Below are positions 26,242 to 35,948 of a DNA stretch of 64,000 nucleotides, piece after piece. The notes under the pieces are model-generated. The model had not been told where the DNA came from and did no database searches. It saw only the letters and a list, made by a program, of their open reading frames with translations. The DNA comes from CAVQBC01 sp963848415 (GTDB lineage: Bacteria > Actinomycetota > Thermoleophilia > Solirubrobacterales > Solirubrobacteraceae): the NCBI GenBank assembly GCA_963848415.1, contig CAWKDN010000001.1, forward strand, positions 1,116,001 to 1,180,000. The letters are read 5' to 3'. The translations under genes and the position numbers were made by a program. The stretch's first letter is position 1. Each line of letters starts with the position of its first letter.

Positions 26242-26955
26242 ATGTCCGGTCACCCGCTGGGGTCGGCCGGGCGCGCGCCGGCGGCCGTCGCCCAGCCGGT
26301 GCGTCAGCTGGACGAGCTGGCCGAGCTGCGGGCCGAGGTCGCCGACCTGCGGGCGTCGCGCGCTCGCCTCGTGGCGGCCGGCGACGCCGAGCGGCGCCGG
26401 CTCGAGCGCGACCTGCACGACGGCGCGCAGTCGCGGCTGGTGGCGCTCGCGGTCAAGCTGCGCCACGCGGAGCGGCGCTTCGCCGGCCAGCCGGAGCTGA
26501 CGGCGTTGCTCGCCGGCTCCTCGGCCGAGCTGCAGGCCGGCCTCGAGGAGCTGCGCGAGCTCGCCCGCGGGATCCACCCGGCGGTGCTCACCCAGCACGG
26601 GCTCGAGCCGGCGCTGGCGGCGCTGGCCGAGCGCGCGCCGCTGTCCGTCGAGCTCGCGCCGCCGCCGCCCGCCGGGCTGCCCGCGCCGGTCGAGGCCGCG
26701 ATCTACTTCGTGGTCGCCGAAGGACTGACGAACGTGGCCAAGTACGCCGACGCCGAGCGCGCCGCGGTGCGTGTCCTGCGCGGGCCGGCGACGGTGGTCG
26801 CCGAGGTGGCCGACGACGGCGTGGGCGGGGCGGGCTTCGACGGCGGCTCGGGCCTGCGCGGCCTGGCCGACCGGGTGGCCGCGCTGGGTGGGCGGCTCGA
26901 GCTGCACAGCCCGCCCGGCGAGGGCACGCGCGTGCGGGTCGAGATCCCGCTCTGA
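26242..26955 (+). CDS. Orphan cytosolic histidine kinase (HisKA_3/DesK-like)
   Basis: ATG 26242 gives 237 residues; GTG 26215 is a possible longer start. After a 25-residue Pro/Ala-rich leader there is a coiled coil, and then the phospho-acceptor helix ERRRLERDLHDGAQSRLVAL with the His of the HisKA_3 family. LARGIHPAVLTQHGLEPAL follows. The HATPase domain shows FVVAEGLTNVAKYADA (N-box), VADDGVGG (G1) and GGSGLRGLADRVAALGG (G2). No membrane or PAS sensor domain is present and no response regulator gene is adjacent, so both the signal and the partner are unknown. Its divergent neighbour is the MocR regulator. Confidence 0.85.
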   Translation: MSGHPLGSAGRAPAAVAQPVRQLDELAELRAEVADLRASRARLVAAGDAERRRLERDLHDGAQSRLVALAVKLRHAERRFAGQPELTALLAGSSAELQAGLEELRELARGIHPAVLTQHGLEPALAALAERAPLSVELAPPPPAGLPAPVEAAIYFVVAEGLTNVAKYADAERAAVRVLRGPATVVAEVADDGVGGAGFDGGSGLRGLADRVAALGGRLELHSPPGEGTRVRVEIPL

Positions 26956-27723
26956 GCCGGCCGGCCAGGCGGCCGACGGCAGCGCCGCGGCTTCGCGCGG
27001 CGCCGTCGCGAGGCCCGCCGCGCGGATGAGCCCGCGGAAGAGGGCGAGGTGCGCGGGCCGGTCGACGAGCGTCTCGACGTGCCACTGCACGCCGATCAGG
27101 AACGGGTGCTCGGGCGCCTCGATGCCCTCGATGACGCCGTCGTCGGAGCAGGCCGCGACGCGCAGCCCGGTACCCAGCCTGTCGACCGCCTGGTGGTGGA
27201 AGGAGTTGACCGCGATCCGCGCGCAGCCGACGATGCGCCCGACGCGCGAGGGCAGCACCACGTCGACCTCGTGCGTCGGCACCGTCGCCAGCTCGGTCTG
27301 GCGGTGGTGCTCGACGTGCTGGTGCAGCGTGCCCCCGCGGGCGACGTTGAGGGTCTGCGCGCCGCGGCAGACGCCCAGCATCGGGATCCCGCGCCGGTCG
27401 GCCTCGCGCGCCAGCGCCAGCTCGAAGGCGTCGAGCGCCGGCTCGGTCGGGCCGACCTCGTGGTGGCGGCGCGCGCCGTAGGCGGCCGGGTCGAGGTCCG
27501 GGCCGCCCGACAGGCAGAGGCCGTCGAGCCGGTCGAGCAGCAGCGGCACGCAGGCGACGTCGACCGGTGGCAGCACGACCGGGAGGCCGCCGGCCTTCTC
27601 GATCGCACGCAGGTAGGTCAGGCCGAGCGCCATCTCCGGGTGCGGTGGCTCCCCGTGGCGGCGCAGCGTCGAGAGCTCGCCCTGGCGCACCTCGGAGGTC
27701 GTGACGCCGATCATCGGTCGCAT
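26956..27723 (-). CDS. Class-I glutamine amidotransferase-like gamma-glutamyl hydrolase (peptidase C26, PuuD-like; 3' end unresolved)
   Basis: From ATG 27723 the protein opens PMIGVTTSE, followed by a GLCLSGGPDLDPAAYG loop. The nucleophile elbow is IPMLGVCRGAQTLNV and a GVQWHVE supplies the His and Glu of the triad. This is the family hydrolysing gamma-glutamyl amides such as gamma-glutamyl-GABA in polyamine breakdown. FHHQAVDRLG is also family-typical. The domain is complete by about residue 240, but no stop codon follows. The frame stays open on this strand across the whole histidine kinase gene to 26137. I end the feature at the kinase stop. A small indel near 26960-27000 is likely. Confidence 0.78.
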
Positions 27724-27807
27724 GGCTGCTTTATCGGCGATCTGCAGGCGGAATGCATTGGACCAACGGCCAGGATGCAGGGGCCGGGCTTTCGCCCGGG
27801 TGTCGAG

Positions 27808-28545
27808 TCAGGTGACCGCGACGGGCGTGCCGGGCACGGCCTCGCGCGCGAGTCGCGCGATCGCCGCGTTGGGCAGGCGGATGCAGCCGTGCGAGCGCGC
27901 GCTGCCGAGCCGATCGAGCAGGCTCACGCCGGCGCGGCCGTGCAGCGCGACCCGCCCCGGGCCGCCGCCGTAGTCGTCCAGCACGCCCGAGTGCGCGGTG
28001 ATGTGCAGCGCCCACGGCCCGAGGAACGCGCCGGGGTCGGGCTGGCGCACGGTCTCGTAGATCGCGAAGCGCCCGGCCGGCGTCGGGGTCCGCCGGGCGC
28101 CCACCACGGCGCGCCAGCGCGCGACCCGCCGGCCGGCGCGCCGCAGCGTGACCGTCCGCGCGCGGCGGTCGATCTCGACCCGCTCGTCGATCCGCACGAG
28201 CGCCACCCGGTCCTCACGCACCCAGGCCGAGCTGCCGTTGGGCCGCCCGCCGAGCAGCAGGCGCAGCTCGCGCCCGCCGCCGGTGCGCGCCGGGCGCACC
28301 TCGAGCACGAGCAGCTGCTGGGGACCGCCGTTCCAGGCGGCTCGGGTGTCCAGCCGCACGCGCCGCCCCGCGCCGCCCTCGCGGCGCGCCCAGGTGGGCA
28401 CCACGAGGCGCGCGGCCCACGCCTGCGCGCGCGTCGGCGCCGCCACCGCGGGAAGGGCCGGCGCGGGCTCGGCCCGCGCCGCCTGCGGGCTGCAGGCCAA
28501 CGCCAGCAGCGTCGCGAGACCGCTCGTGATCAGCCGCCGGGACAC
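27808..28545 (-). CDS. L,D-transpeptidase (YkuD domain), secreted
   Basis: GTG 28545 begins a signal peptide with SGLATLLALACSPQAARA; a Cys in it could be a lipobox-like site, but the spacing favours an ordinary signal. The 245-residue product has a beta-rich N-terminal half and a YkuD domain (about 120-245). Its segments include GRFAIYETVR, LHITAHSG, VALHGRAG, and the catalytic HGCIRLPN with the nucleophilic Cys. The enzymes form 3-3 cross-links in peptidoglycan or attach proteins. The gene is divergent from ettA, with 28 bases between starts. Confidence 0.9.
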   Translation of the reverse strand: MSRRLITSGLATLLALACSPQAARAEPAPALPAVAAPTRAQAWAARLVVPTWARREGGAGRRVRLDTRAAWNGGPQQLLVLEVRPARTGGGRELRLLLGGRPNGSSAWVREDRVALVRIDERVEIDRRARTVTLRRAGRRVARWRAVVGARRTPTPAGRFAIYETVRQPDPGAFLGPWALHITAHSGVLDDYGGGPGRVALHGRAGVSLLDRLGSARSHGCIRLPNAAIARLAREAVPGTPVAVT

Positions 28546-28558
28546 ACCGGCATCCTTC

Positions 28559-28564
28559 TATCCT
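28559..28564 (+). promoter_or_regulatory. Putative -10 element of ettA promoter
   Basis: TATCCT, nine bases before ATG 28574. No Shine-Dalgarno sequence lies between them, so the start is probably leaderless. Confidence 0.45.
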
Positions 28565-28573
28565 CGGCTCGCG

Positions 28574-30229
<1,656 letters not shown>

Positions 30230-30297
30230 GCACGGCGGGCGCGCCGCGCGCCCGCGTCCCGTACCCTCCGGGCCAGAACCAGCCGGAGGAGGCCCGG

Positions 30298-32091
30298 ATG
30301 CGTCGTCGTCGTTTCACCCCCGCCCTGTGCGCCGTCGTGGCGCTGAGCACCGTCTTGTCCGCGCCGGTCGCGCTCGCCGAGCAGCGGCCGCCGACCGAGC
30401 CGCCCAAGCGCGCGACCGCGGTCGGCACCGGCGGCGCCGCCGCCAGCATCGACCCGACCGCCACGGCTGCCGCCATCGACGCGCTGCGCAGCGGCGCCAA
30501 CGCGGTCGACGCGGCCGTGGTCGCCGCCGGCGTGCTCGGCGTCACCGAGGCCTACTCCGCCGGCATCGGCGGCGGCGGCTTCATGACGATCTACCGCGCC
30601 TCCACCGGCCGCGTGACCACGATCGACTCGCGCGAGACCGCCCCCGCCGCCTTTGGGCCACGCAGCCTCGTCGACGCCGCCGGCGCGCCGCTGCCGTTCA
30701 ACGACGTGGTGACCTCCGGGCTGAGCGTCGGCGTGCCCGGCACCGCCGCGGGCTGGGACGAGGCGCTGGACCGCTACGGCACGTGGTCGCTGCGCCGGGC
30801 GCTGCGCCCGGGCATCCGCGTCGCCGAGCGCGGCTTCACGATCGACGCCGCCTTCAACGCGCAGACGGCGAGCAACGCGGCGCGCTTCAACCGCTTCAGC
30901 ACCACGCGCGCGCTGTACCTGACCGAGGCCGGCACCGCCAGGCCGGTGGGCGCCGTGCAGCGCAACCCCGATCTGGCCAACACCTACCGCCGGCTGGCCT
31001 TCGAGGGCCCGAAGGGCTTCTACGAGGGCCGCACCGCGCGCGCGATCGTCGACGCCGTCCGCACCCCGCCGCTGGCCTCCGGGGCCGCCCCGGTCCGCGC
31101 CGGGCTGATGGACGCCGGCGACCTCGAGGACTACGAGGCGCGCTTGCGGCGGCCGACCAAGGTCGGCTTCCGCGGCCTCGACGTCTACGGCATGGCGCCG
31201 CCCTCCAGCGGCGGCTCGACCATCGGCGAGGCGCTGAACATCCTCGAGGGCTATCCCGCCCTGCCGGCTGCCCAGCGCACGCTGGCGCTGCACCGCTACC
31301 TCGAGGCCTCGAAGCTCGCCTACGCCGACCGCGGCGCCTACCTCGGCGATCCCGAGTTCTTCGACGTCCCCCTCAACGGGCTGCTCTCCGATCCGTTCGC
31401 GGCCGAGCGGCGCGCCCTGATCAGAGACAGAAGCGTGCTGCCGGCGCCGCAGCCGCCGGGCGATCCCTTCGAGGAGAACGCCGACCCGAGCCCATCGACC
31501 AACGCGCCGCCGGCGCCGACCGGGCAGACCACGCACCTGACGGTCTCGGACCGCCAGGGCAACGTCGTCTCCTACACGTTCACGATCGAGCAGATCGGCG
31601 GCTCGGGCATCGTCGCGCCGCGCACCGGGATGCTGCTCAACAACGAGCTGACGGACTTCAACTTCGCGCCGGGCACCGCCAACTCGCCCGAGCCGGGCAA
31701 GCGCCCGCGCAGCTCGATGGCGCCGACGCTCGTGCTCAAGGAGGGCAAGCCGTATCTCTCGCTCGGCTCGCCCGGCGGCTCGACGATCATCACCACCGTG
31801 CTGCAGGTGCTGCTCGAGCGCGTCGATCTCGGCAAGCCGGGCCTCCCCGAGGCCATCGCCGCGCCGCGGGTGAACAACCGCAACACCCCCTCGCTCAGCG
31901 CCGAAGTGGCGTTCCTCGACACGCCGGAAGCAGATGCGCTCGAGGCGCTCGGGTGGACGCTTCCGACCGCTCCGGATCCCTTCATCGGCCTGGTGGCGGG
32001 GATCGAGTTCCTGCCCAACGGGCAGACGGTGGCCGCCGCCGAGGCGACCCGCCGTGGCGGCGGGGCCGCGGCGGTCGTCCGGCCGGGCTGA
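30298..32091 (+). CDS. ggt: Gamma-glutamyltransferase, secreted
   Basis: A strong GGAGGAGG (30285-30292) fixes ATG 30298. The 597-residue precursor has a signal peptide ending ALA-EQ near residue 28. The large subunit contains SGANAVDAAVVAAGVLGVTEAYSAGIGGGGF in pieces typical of GGT, and DSRETAP with the gamma-glutamyl-binding Arg. Autocleavage would occur before Thr411 in TGQTTHLTV, making Thr411 the N-terminal nucleophile of the small subunit. That subunit has GIVAPRTGMLLNNELTDF and GSPGGSTIITTV. The enzyme cleaves gamma-glutamyl bonds such as those in glutathione outside the membrane. The coding sequence is intact and a hairpin follows. Confidence 0.93.
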   Translation: MRRRRFTPALCAVVALSTVLSAPVALAEQRPPTEPPKRATAVGTGGAAASIDPTATAAAIDALRSGANAVDAAVVAAGVLGVTEAYSAGIGGGGFMTIYRASTGRVTTIDSRETAPAAFGPRSLVDAAGAPLPFNDVVTSGLSVGVPGTAAGWDEALDRYGTWSLRRALRPGIRVAERGFTIDAAFNAQTASNAARFNRFSTTRALYLTEAGTARPVGAVQRNPDLANTYRRLAFEGPKGFYEGRTARAIVDAVRTPPLASGAAPVRAGLMDAGDLEDYEARLRRPTKVGFRGLDVYGMAPPSSGGSTIGEALNILEGYPALPAAQRTLALHRYLEASKLAYADRGAYLGDPEFFDVPLNGLLSDPFAAERRALIRDRSVLPAPQPPGDPFEENADPSPSTNAPPAPTGQTTHLTVSDRQGNVVSYTFTIEQIGGSGIVAPRTGMLLNNELTDFNFAPGTANSPEPGKRPRSSMAPTLVLKEGKPYLSLGSPGGSTIITTVLQVLLERVDLGKPGLPEAIAAPRVNNRNTPSLSAEVAFLDTPEADALEALGWTLPTAPDPFIGLVAGIEFLPNGQTVAAAEATRRGGGAAAVVRPG

Positions 32092-32100
32092 TCAGATGCT

Positions 32101-32128
32101 GACTGGCCGGACTCACGTCCGGCCAGTC
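32101..32128. terminator. 11-bp hairpin after ggt
   Basis: GACTGGCCGGA (32101-32111) pairs perfectly with 32118-32128 around the loop CTCACG. It starts ten bases after the ggt stop and ends 18 bases before the ogt start, so it probably terminates ggt transcripts and separates the two genes. Confidence 0.7.
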
Positions 32129-32145
32129 CGCGGCGTTTGAAGGAC

Positions 32146-32628
32146 ATGCGCACCTTCACCACCCTCGACACCCCGCTCGGCGAGCTGACCCTGACCGCCG
32201 AGGACGGCCACCTCACCGGCCTCAAGCTGCCCGGCGCCCCGGACCCGCGCGGCCATGCGCGCGATGACGACGCCCTGCCGGAGGTCCGAGCCGAGCTGAC
32301 GGCCTACTTCGCCGGCGAGGCCGTCGACTTCACGGCCGCGCTGCGTGCGGCCGGCAGCGCCTTCGAGCAGCGCGTGTGGCGGGAGGTCTCAACCATCCCG
32401 TGCGGCGAGACCGCGAGCTACGGCGAGATCGCGCGCCGGATCGGCCACCCGGACGGCGCCCGCGCCGTCGGCCTGGCCAACGCCCGCAACCCCGTCGCGA
32501 TCATCGTGCCCTGCCACCGGGTGATCGGCTCCGACGGCTCGCTGACGGGCTACGCCGGCGGGCTGGAGCGCAAGCGCTGGCTGCTCGATCACGAGGCCGG
32601 CGTGACCGCGCTGCCGCTGGCCCACTAG
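32146..32628 (+). CDS. ogt: Methylated-DNA--protein-cysteine S-methyltransferase
   Basis: ATG 32146 (MRTFTTLDTPLG) is preferred over TTG 32137 because family members start at this strand. The 160-residue protein has an N-terminal RNase-H-like domain and the C-terminal AdaB domain. TASYGEIARRIGHPDGARAVGLANARNP forms the DNA-binding helix with its Arg finger. NPVAIIVPCHRVIGSDG holds the alkyl-acceptor Cys (about residue 124). It removes methyl groups from O6-methylguanine in a suicide reaction. This is the active counterpart of the ATL protein at 8.8 kb. Two GC-rich hairpins separate it from the convergent HAD gene. Confidence 0.93.
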   Translation: MRTFTTLDTPLGELTLTAEDGHLTGLKLPGAPDPRGHARDDDALPEVRAELTAYFAGEAVDFTAALRAAGSAFEQRVWREVSTIPCGETASYGEIARRIGHPDGARAVGLANARNPVAIIVPCHRVIGSDGSLTGYAGGLERKRWLLDHEAGVTALPLAH

Positions 32629-32656
32629 TGGTTGCGTCCGTGAGCCCGTGCGTTGA

Positions 32657-32681
32657 CCAGGCGGCCGCTGACGCCGCCTGG
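32657..32681. terminator. 9-bp hairpin, first of two between convergent ogt and HAD genes
   Basis: CCAGGCGGC (32657-32665) pairs perfectly with GCCGCCTGG (32673-32681) around a seven-base loop. There is no T-run. Confidence 0.55.
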
Positions 32682-32691
32682 CGAGGACGCA

Positions 32692-32725
32692 GGAAGGGCA
32701 CAGTGGCTGAGCCACGGGCCCTTCC
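32692..32725. terminator. Two-part hairpin, second of two between convergent ogt and HAD genes
   Basis: Outer stem GGAAGGGC (32692-32699) pairs with GCCCTTCC (32718-32725). Inner stem GTGGC (32703-32707) pairs with GCCAC (32711-32715) with loop TGA. The internal loop is ACA opposite GG. It probably works as a terminator for both directions with its neighbour. Confidence 0.55.
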
Positions 32726-32746
32726 GAGGACATGGCCAGGCGGCGA

Positions 32747-33481
32747 TCAGCGGCTGTCTGGCAGTGCATGGGTTCGCGGACGGGACCACTCTGCGAGGAC
32801 GGGGGCGAGCGCGGCGGCGGAGTCGACCACGGCGTCGGCGTCGGCCAGCGCCTCGACGCCGAACGGGCCCGTCCCGACCGCGACCACGCGCAGCCCGTCC
32901 GCGCGGGCGCAGGCGATGTCGTTCGGCGTGTCGCCGATCACGACCGTGCGCTCGCGTGGCCAGGAGCCGGCGCGCGCGCGGGCCAGCGCGGGCAGCACGT
33001 CGCGCGACTCGGCGTCCGAGCCGAATCCGCCCTGGCCGGCGGCGAAGTGGTGGCCGATGCCGGCGCGGTCGAGCTTGAGCCGCGCGACCGGCTCGAAGTT
33101 GCCCGTCACCAGCGAGGCGCGATAGGCCTCGGGGGCGGCCGCGAGCGCGTCGAGCAGCGCGGCGATCCCCGGCGCGACCGTCTCGCTCAGGTCCGGCGGG
33201 CACAGCTCGTCGTACGCGGCCCCGGTGGCCTCCATGACCGCGTCGGCCCGGGCGTCGATGCTCGCGTCCGCCACCCCCGCGCCGCGCAACAGGTCGCGCG
33301 CGATGGCCCCGTCGGTGCGCCCCGCGACCGCCACGGACGCCTCGAGCGCGGTCAGCCCGTGCACCTCGGCGGCCGCGCGCCGCAGCGCGGCGGCGTGGGC
33401 GACCGACGCGCGCTGGAGCAGCGTCCCGTCGATGTCCCACAGCAGCAGCAGCGGCCGCTGCGTCCCGCCGGGCGGGCTCAA
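32747..33481 (-). CDS. HAD-superfamily phosphatase (phosphoglycolate phosphatase-like)
   Basis: TTG 33481 overlaps the stop of the upstream M42 gene (TTGA) and is the only start codon before the first motif, so translation is probably coupled. The 244-residue protein has motif I LLWDIDGTLL with the nucleophile and acid-base Asp, motif II ASLVTGNFE, and a Lys in RLKLDRAGI. VVIGDTPNDIACARADG supplies motif IV. A helical C1 cap lies between motifs I and II. The pattern fits phosphoglycolate or other small-metabolite phosphatases. Length and frame are normal. Confidence 0.85.
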   Translation of the reverse strand: MSPPGGTQRPLLLLWDIDGTLLQRASVAHAAALRRAAAEVHGLTALEASVAVAGRTDGAIARDLLRGAGVADASIDARADAVMEATGAAYDELCPPDLSETVAPGIAALLDALAAAPEAYRASLVTGNFEPVARLKLDRAGIGHHFAAGQGGFGSDAESRDVLPALARARAGSWPRERTVVIGDTPNDIACARADGLRVVAVGTGPFGVEALADADAVVDSAAALAPVLAEWSRPRTHALPDSR

Positions 33482-34536
33482 CGGGTGAAGTCGGTGTCCG
33501 CGGCGAGGCGCCGGGCGAAGGCGGCGATGAGGCGGGCCGCGTTCTCGACGTCGGCGAGCTGGACCATCTCGACCGGCGAGTGCATGTAGCGCAGCGGCAC
33601 CGAGACGATGCCGCTCGGCACGCCGGCGCGCGATCGGTGCACGGCGTCGGCGTCCGTGCCGGTGGCGCGCGCGGACGCCTCGACCGTGAACGGGATGTCG
33701 TCCGCCTCGCCGGCCGCGGCCAGCAGCTCGTAGACGGTCGGGTCGAGCGTCGAGCCGCGGGTGAGGACGGGACCCGAGCCGAAGGGGTGCGCGCCGAGCT
33801 CCTTGACGTCGATGCCCGGGGCGTCGGTGGCGTGGGTGACGTCGACGACGATCGCCACGTCGGGCTCCAGCGAGAAGGCGGTCGTCGCCGCGCCGGCCAG
33901 CCCGATCTCCTCCTGGGCCACCGCCACCGCGAACACGTCGCCGGCCGCGTCGCCCGCCTCGGCCACCAGGCGCGCAGCCTCGAGCGCGACGAAGCACCCG
34001 AGCCGGTTGTCCATCGAGCGCGAGACCACCAGGCCGCCGCCGAGCTCCAGCGGCTCGCCGGCGATCACCGCCACGTCGCCGATCCGCACGCGCGCGCGGG
34101 CGGCGTCGCCGCCGGCCGCGCCGATGTCGATGTGCAGGTGCTTGAGCTCGGGGACCTTCTTGCGCTCCTCGTCCTGAAGCAGGTGGATGGGCTTCTTGCC
34201 GACCACGCCGGGGACGACGCCGTCGCGGGTGGCCACCTCGACGCGCTGGCCGACGAGGATCACCGGGTCCCAGCCGCCGACGCCCGTGAACCACAGGAAG
34301 CCGTCGTCGTCGATGTGGCGCACGATCAGCCCGATCTCGTCGATGTGGCCGATCACCGCCACGCTCCGCCCGCCGCCCGTGCCCGGCACGCGCGCCACCG
34401 TGGAACCGACCACGTCGGAGCGCACGTCGTCGGTGAACGCGCCGGCGGCCGCGCGGAAGACGGCGGCGGGGGCCTGCTCGTAGCCGGACGGGCCAGGAGC
34501 CGTGAGCAGCGTGTGAAGGACGTCGGGGATCGCCAT
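33478..34536 (-). CDS. M42 family metallopeptidase (glutamyl aminopeptidase-like)
   Basis: The 352-residue protein starts at ATG 34536 with a minus-strand TATCGT (34548-34553) upstream. Metal ligands appear in order: VIGHIDEIGLIV (His and nearby Asp), SRSMDNRLGC (bridging Asp), AVAQEEIGLAGA (catalytic Glu pair), DVTHATDAPG (Asp), and a late His in RYMHSPVEMV. These define the co-catalytic dinuclear centre of M42 aminopeptidases and deblocking enzymes, usually forming dodecamers in the cytosol. Its gene is divergent from lycopene cyclase, and the 101-base intergenic region holds a long inverted repeat that overlaps its likely -35 region. Confidence 0.9.
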   Translation of the reverse strand: MAIPDVLHTLLTAPGPSGYEQAPAAVFRAAAGAFTDDVRSDVVGSTVARVPGTGGGRSVAVIGHIDEIGLIVRHIDDDGFLWFTGVGGWDPVILVGQRVEVATRDGVVPGVVGKKPIHLLQDEERKKVPELKHLHIDIGAAGGDAARARVRIGDVAVIAGEPLELGGGLVVSRSMDNRLGCFVALEAARLVAEAGDAAGDVFAVAVAQEEIGLAGAATTAFSLEPDVAIVVDVTHATDAPGIDVKELGAHPFGSGPVLTRGSTLDPTVYELLAAAGEADDIPFTVEASARATGTDADAVHRSRAGVPSGIVSVPLRYMHSPVEMVQLADVENAARLIAAFARRLAADTDFTR

Positions 34537-34567
34537 TGCGGCGCGTGACGATATCGCCCACGCGCCT

Positions 34568-34624
34568 GATGATTGGTTCGACGACCCCACGACCGTCTGG
34601 CGCGCGGCCGTCGAACCAATCATC
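34568..34624. repeat. 16-bp perfect inverted repeat in the M42 / crtY divergent promoter region
   Basis: GATGATTGGTTCGACG at 34568-34583 is repeated in inverted orientation at 34609-34624, with 25 bases between. Centre-to-centre distance is 41 bases, close to four DNA turns. The right arm ends one base before the putative crtY -10 (TAGCGT, 34625-34630). The left arm covers the expected -35 of the M42 promoter. An operator for a shared regulator is the simplest reading; a hairpin is the alternative. Confidence 0.7.
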
Positions 34625-34630
34625 TAGCGT
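34625..34630 (+). promoter_or_regulatory. Putative -10 element of lycopene cyclase gene
   Basis: TAGCGT, seven bases before ATG 34638 and directly next to the right arm of the inverted repeat. The start is leaderless-looking. Confidence 0.5.
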
Positions 34631-34637
34631 CGGACAG

Positions 34638-35948
34638 ATGCGGGATCCGGACGCGCAGACCCACGCGATCCTCGGCGCCGGCCTCGCCGGGCTCAGCCTC
34701 GCGGTTGCGCTCGTGCGCGACGGGGTGCGCGAGCCGATCGTGCTGATCGACCGCCGCTCGCAGCACGGCCGCGACCGCACGTGGTGCTTCTGGGACGTCC
34801 GCCCGACGCCGTTCAGCGCGCTGGCCTCCCATCGCTGGGACCGCTGGCGGGTGATCGGCGAGGACGGCACCGCGGCCGTGCACCGCTCGCCCGCCCACCC
34901 CTACCTGCACCTCGACAGCCGCGCGCTCTACGCCGCCGCGCTGGCAGAGCTCGAGCGTGCGCCCAACGTGCACCTGCGCCTCGGCGAGCGCGTGCTCGGG
35001 ATCGAGCCCGGCGAGCAGCTGCCGGTCGTGCGCACCGAGCGCGAGAGCTTCGCCGCCGGCCGCGTCTACGACGGGCTCGCGTCCGCAAGCCCGCTTCTGC
35101 GCGGCCGCGCAGCGGCCGCGATCGAGCTCGCGCAGTCCTTCCTGGGCTGGGAGGTGGAGACCGAGGCACCGGTGTTCGGCGACGCGGCCACGGCGACGCT
35201 GATGGACTTCCGCGTCCCGCAGGACCGCGGGCTGCGCTTCCTCTACGTGCTGCCCTTCTCGCCCACGCACGCGCTGGTCGAGGACACCTCGATCGCCGCG
35301 GGCGGCGTCCCGGCCGGCGAGCGCCGCGCGCTGCTGGAGGCGTGGCTGGCTGCGCGCACGCCAGGCTGGGAGGTCCGCCACGAGGAGCGCGGGCGGATCG
35401 CCATGAGCACGCACCGCTATGCGCTTGAGCCGGCGCCGCGCGTGCACCCGATCGGCACGGCGGCCGGCGCGGTGCGCCCGTCCTCCGGCTATGCGTTCGT
35501 GCGCACGCAGGCCCACTGCGTCGCGCTGGCGCGGGCGATCGCGACCGGCGGGCGCCTGCCGCACCGCCTCGGCGAGCCGCGCCACGACGCGCTCGATGCC
35601 GTCTTCCTGCGCGCCCTGGCGCGCGAGCCCGAAGCGTTCCCCGAGCGCTTCCGCCGGCTCGCCGGCGGGACGCCCGCCGCCACCTTCGCGCGCTTCATGT
35701 CCGACGCCAGCACGCCTCTGGACGAGGCGCGGGTGATCGCCGCGCTCCCCAAGCGGCCCTTCCTCGTCGCCGCTGCCCGCGCGGCGGCCGGCGCTCAGCT
35801 CTCCGGGCCGGCCGCGTCGCGGCGCTGGACCACGAGCAGCTGGTCGCCCGGCCGGACCGGTGTGCCGGGGGCCGGGCGCAGCTCCGCCGCGGCGCCCGCC
35901 GGTGCGAGCGACACGGGCACGGCGCCCACCTCCAGCAGGCCCTGGTAG
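34638..35948 (+). CDS. crtY: Lycopene beta-cyclase, CrtY type (C-terminus uncertain)
   Basis: The protein opens with a flavin-binding AILGAGLAGLSLAVAL and the RTWCFWD segment diagnostic of CrtY/CrtL cyclases. SFLGWEVETEAPVF, ATLMDFRVPQDRGLRFLYVLPFSPTHALVEDT in pieces, and GYAFVRTQAHC follow. The enzyme cyclises the ends of lycopene to make beta- or gamma-carotene, using FAD as a redox cofactor at the membrane. Homology is clear to about residue 380 (ALPKRPFLVAAARAAAG). The remaining 50 residues overlap the channel gene by 154 bases on the other strand and look unnatural, so the true stop may be near 35800 with a small indel. No other carotenoid gene lies in the window. Confidence 0.85.
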   Translation: MRDPDAQTHAILGAGLAGLSLAVALVRDGVREPIVLIDRRSQHGRDRTWCFWDVRPTPFSALASHRWDRWRVIGEDGTAAVHRSPAHPYLHLDSRALYAAALAELERAPNVHLRLGERVLGIEPGEQLPVVRTERESFAAGRVYDGLASASPLLRGRAAAAIELAQSFLGWEVETEAPVFGDAATATLMDFRVPQDRGLRFLYVLPFSPTHALVEDTSIAAGGVPAGERRALLEAWLAARTPGWEVRHEERGRIAMSTHRYALEPAPRVHPIGTAAGAVRPSSGYAFVRTQAHCVALARAIATGGRLPHRLGEPRHDALDAVFLRALAREPEAFPERFRRLAGGTPAATFARFMSDASTPLDEARVIAALPKRPFLVAAARAAAGAQLSGPAASRRWTTSSWSPGRTGVPGAGRSSAAAPAGASDTGTAPTSSRPW

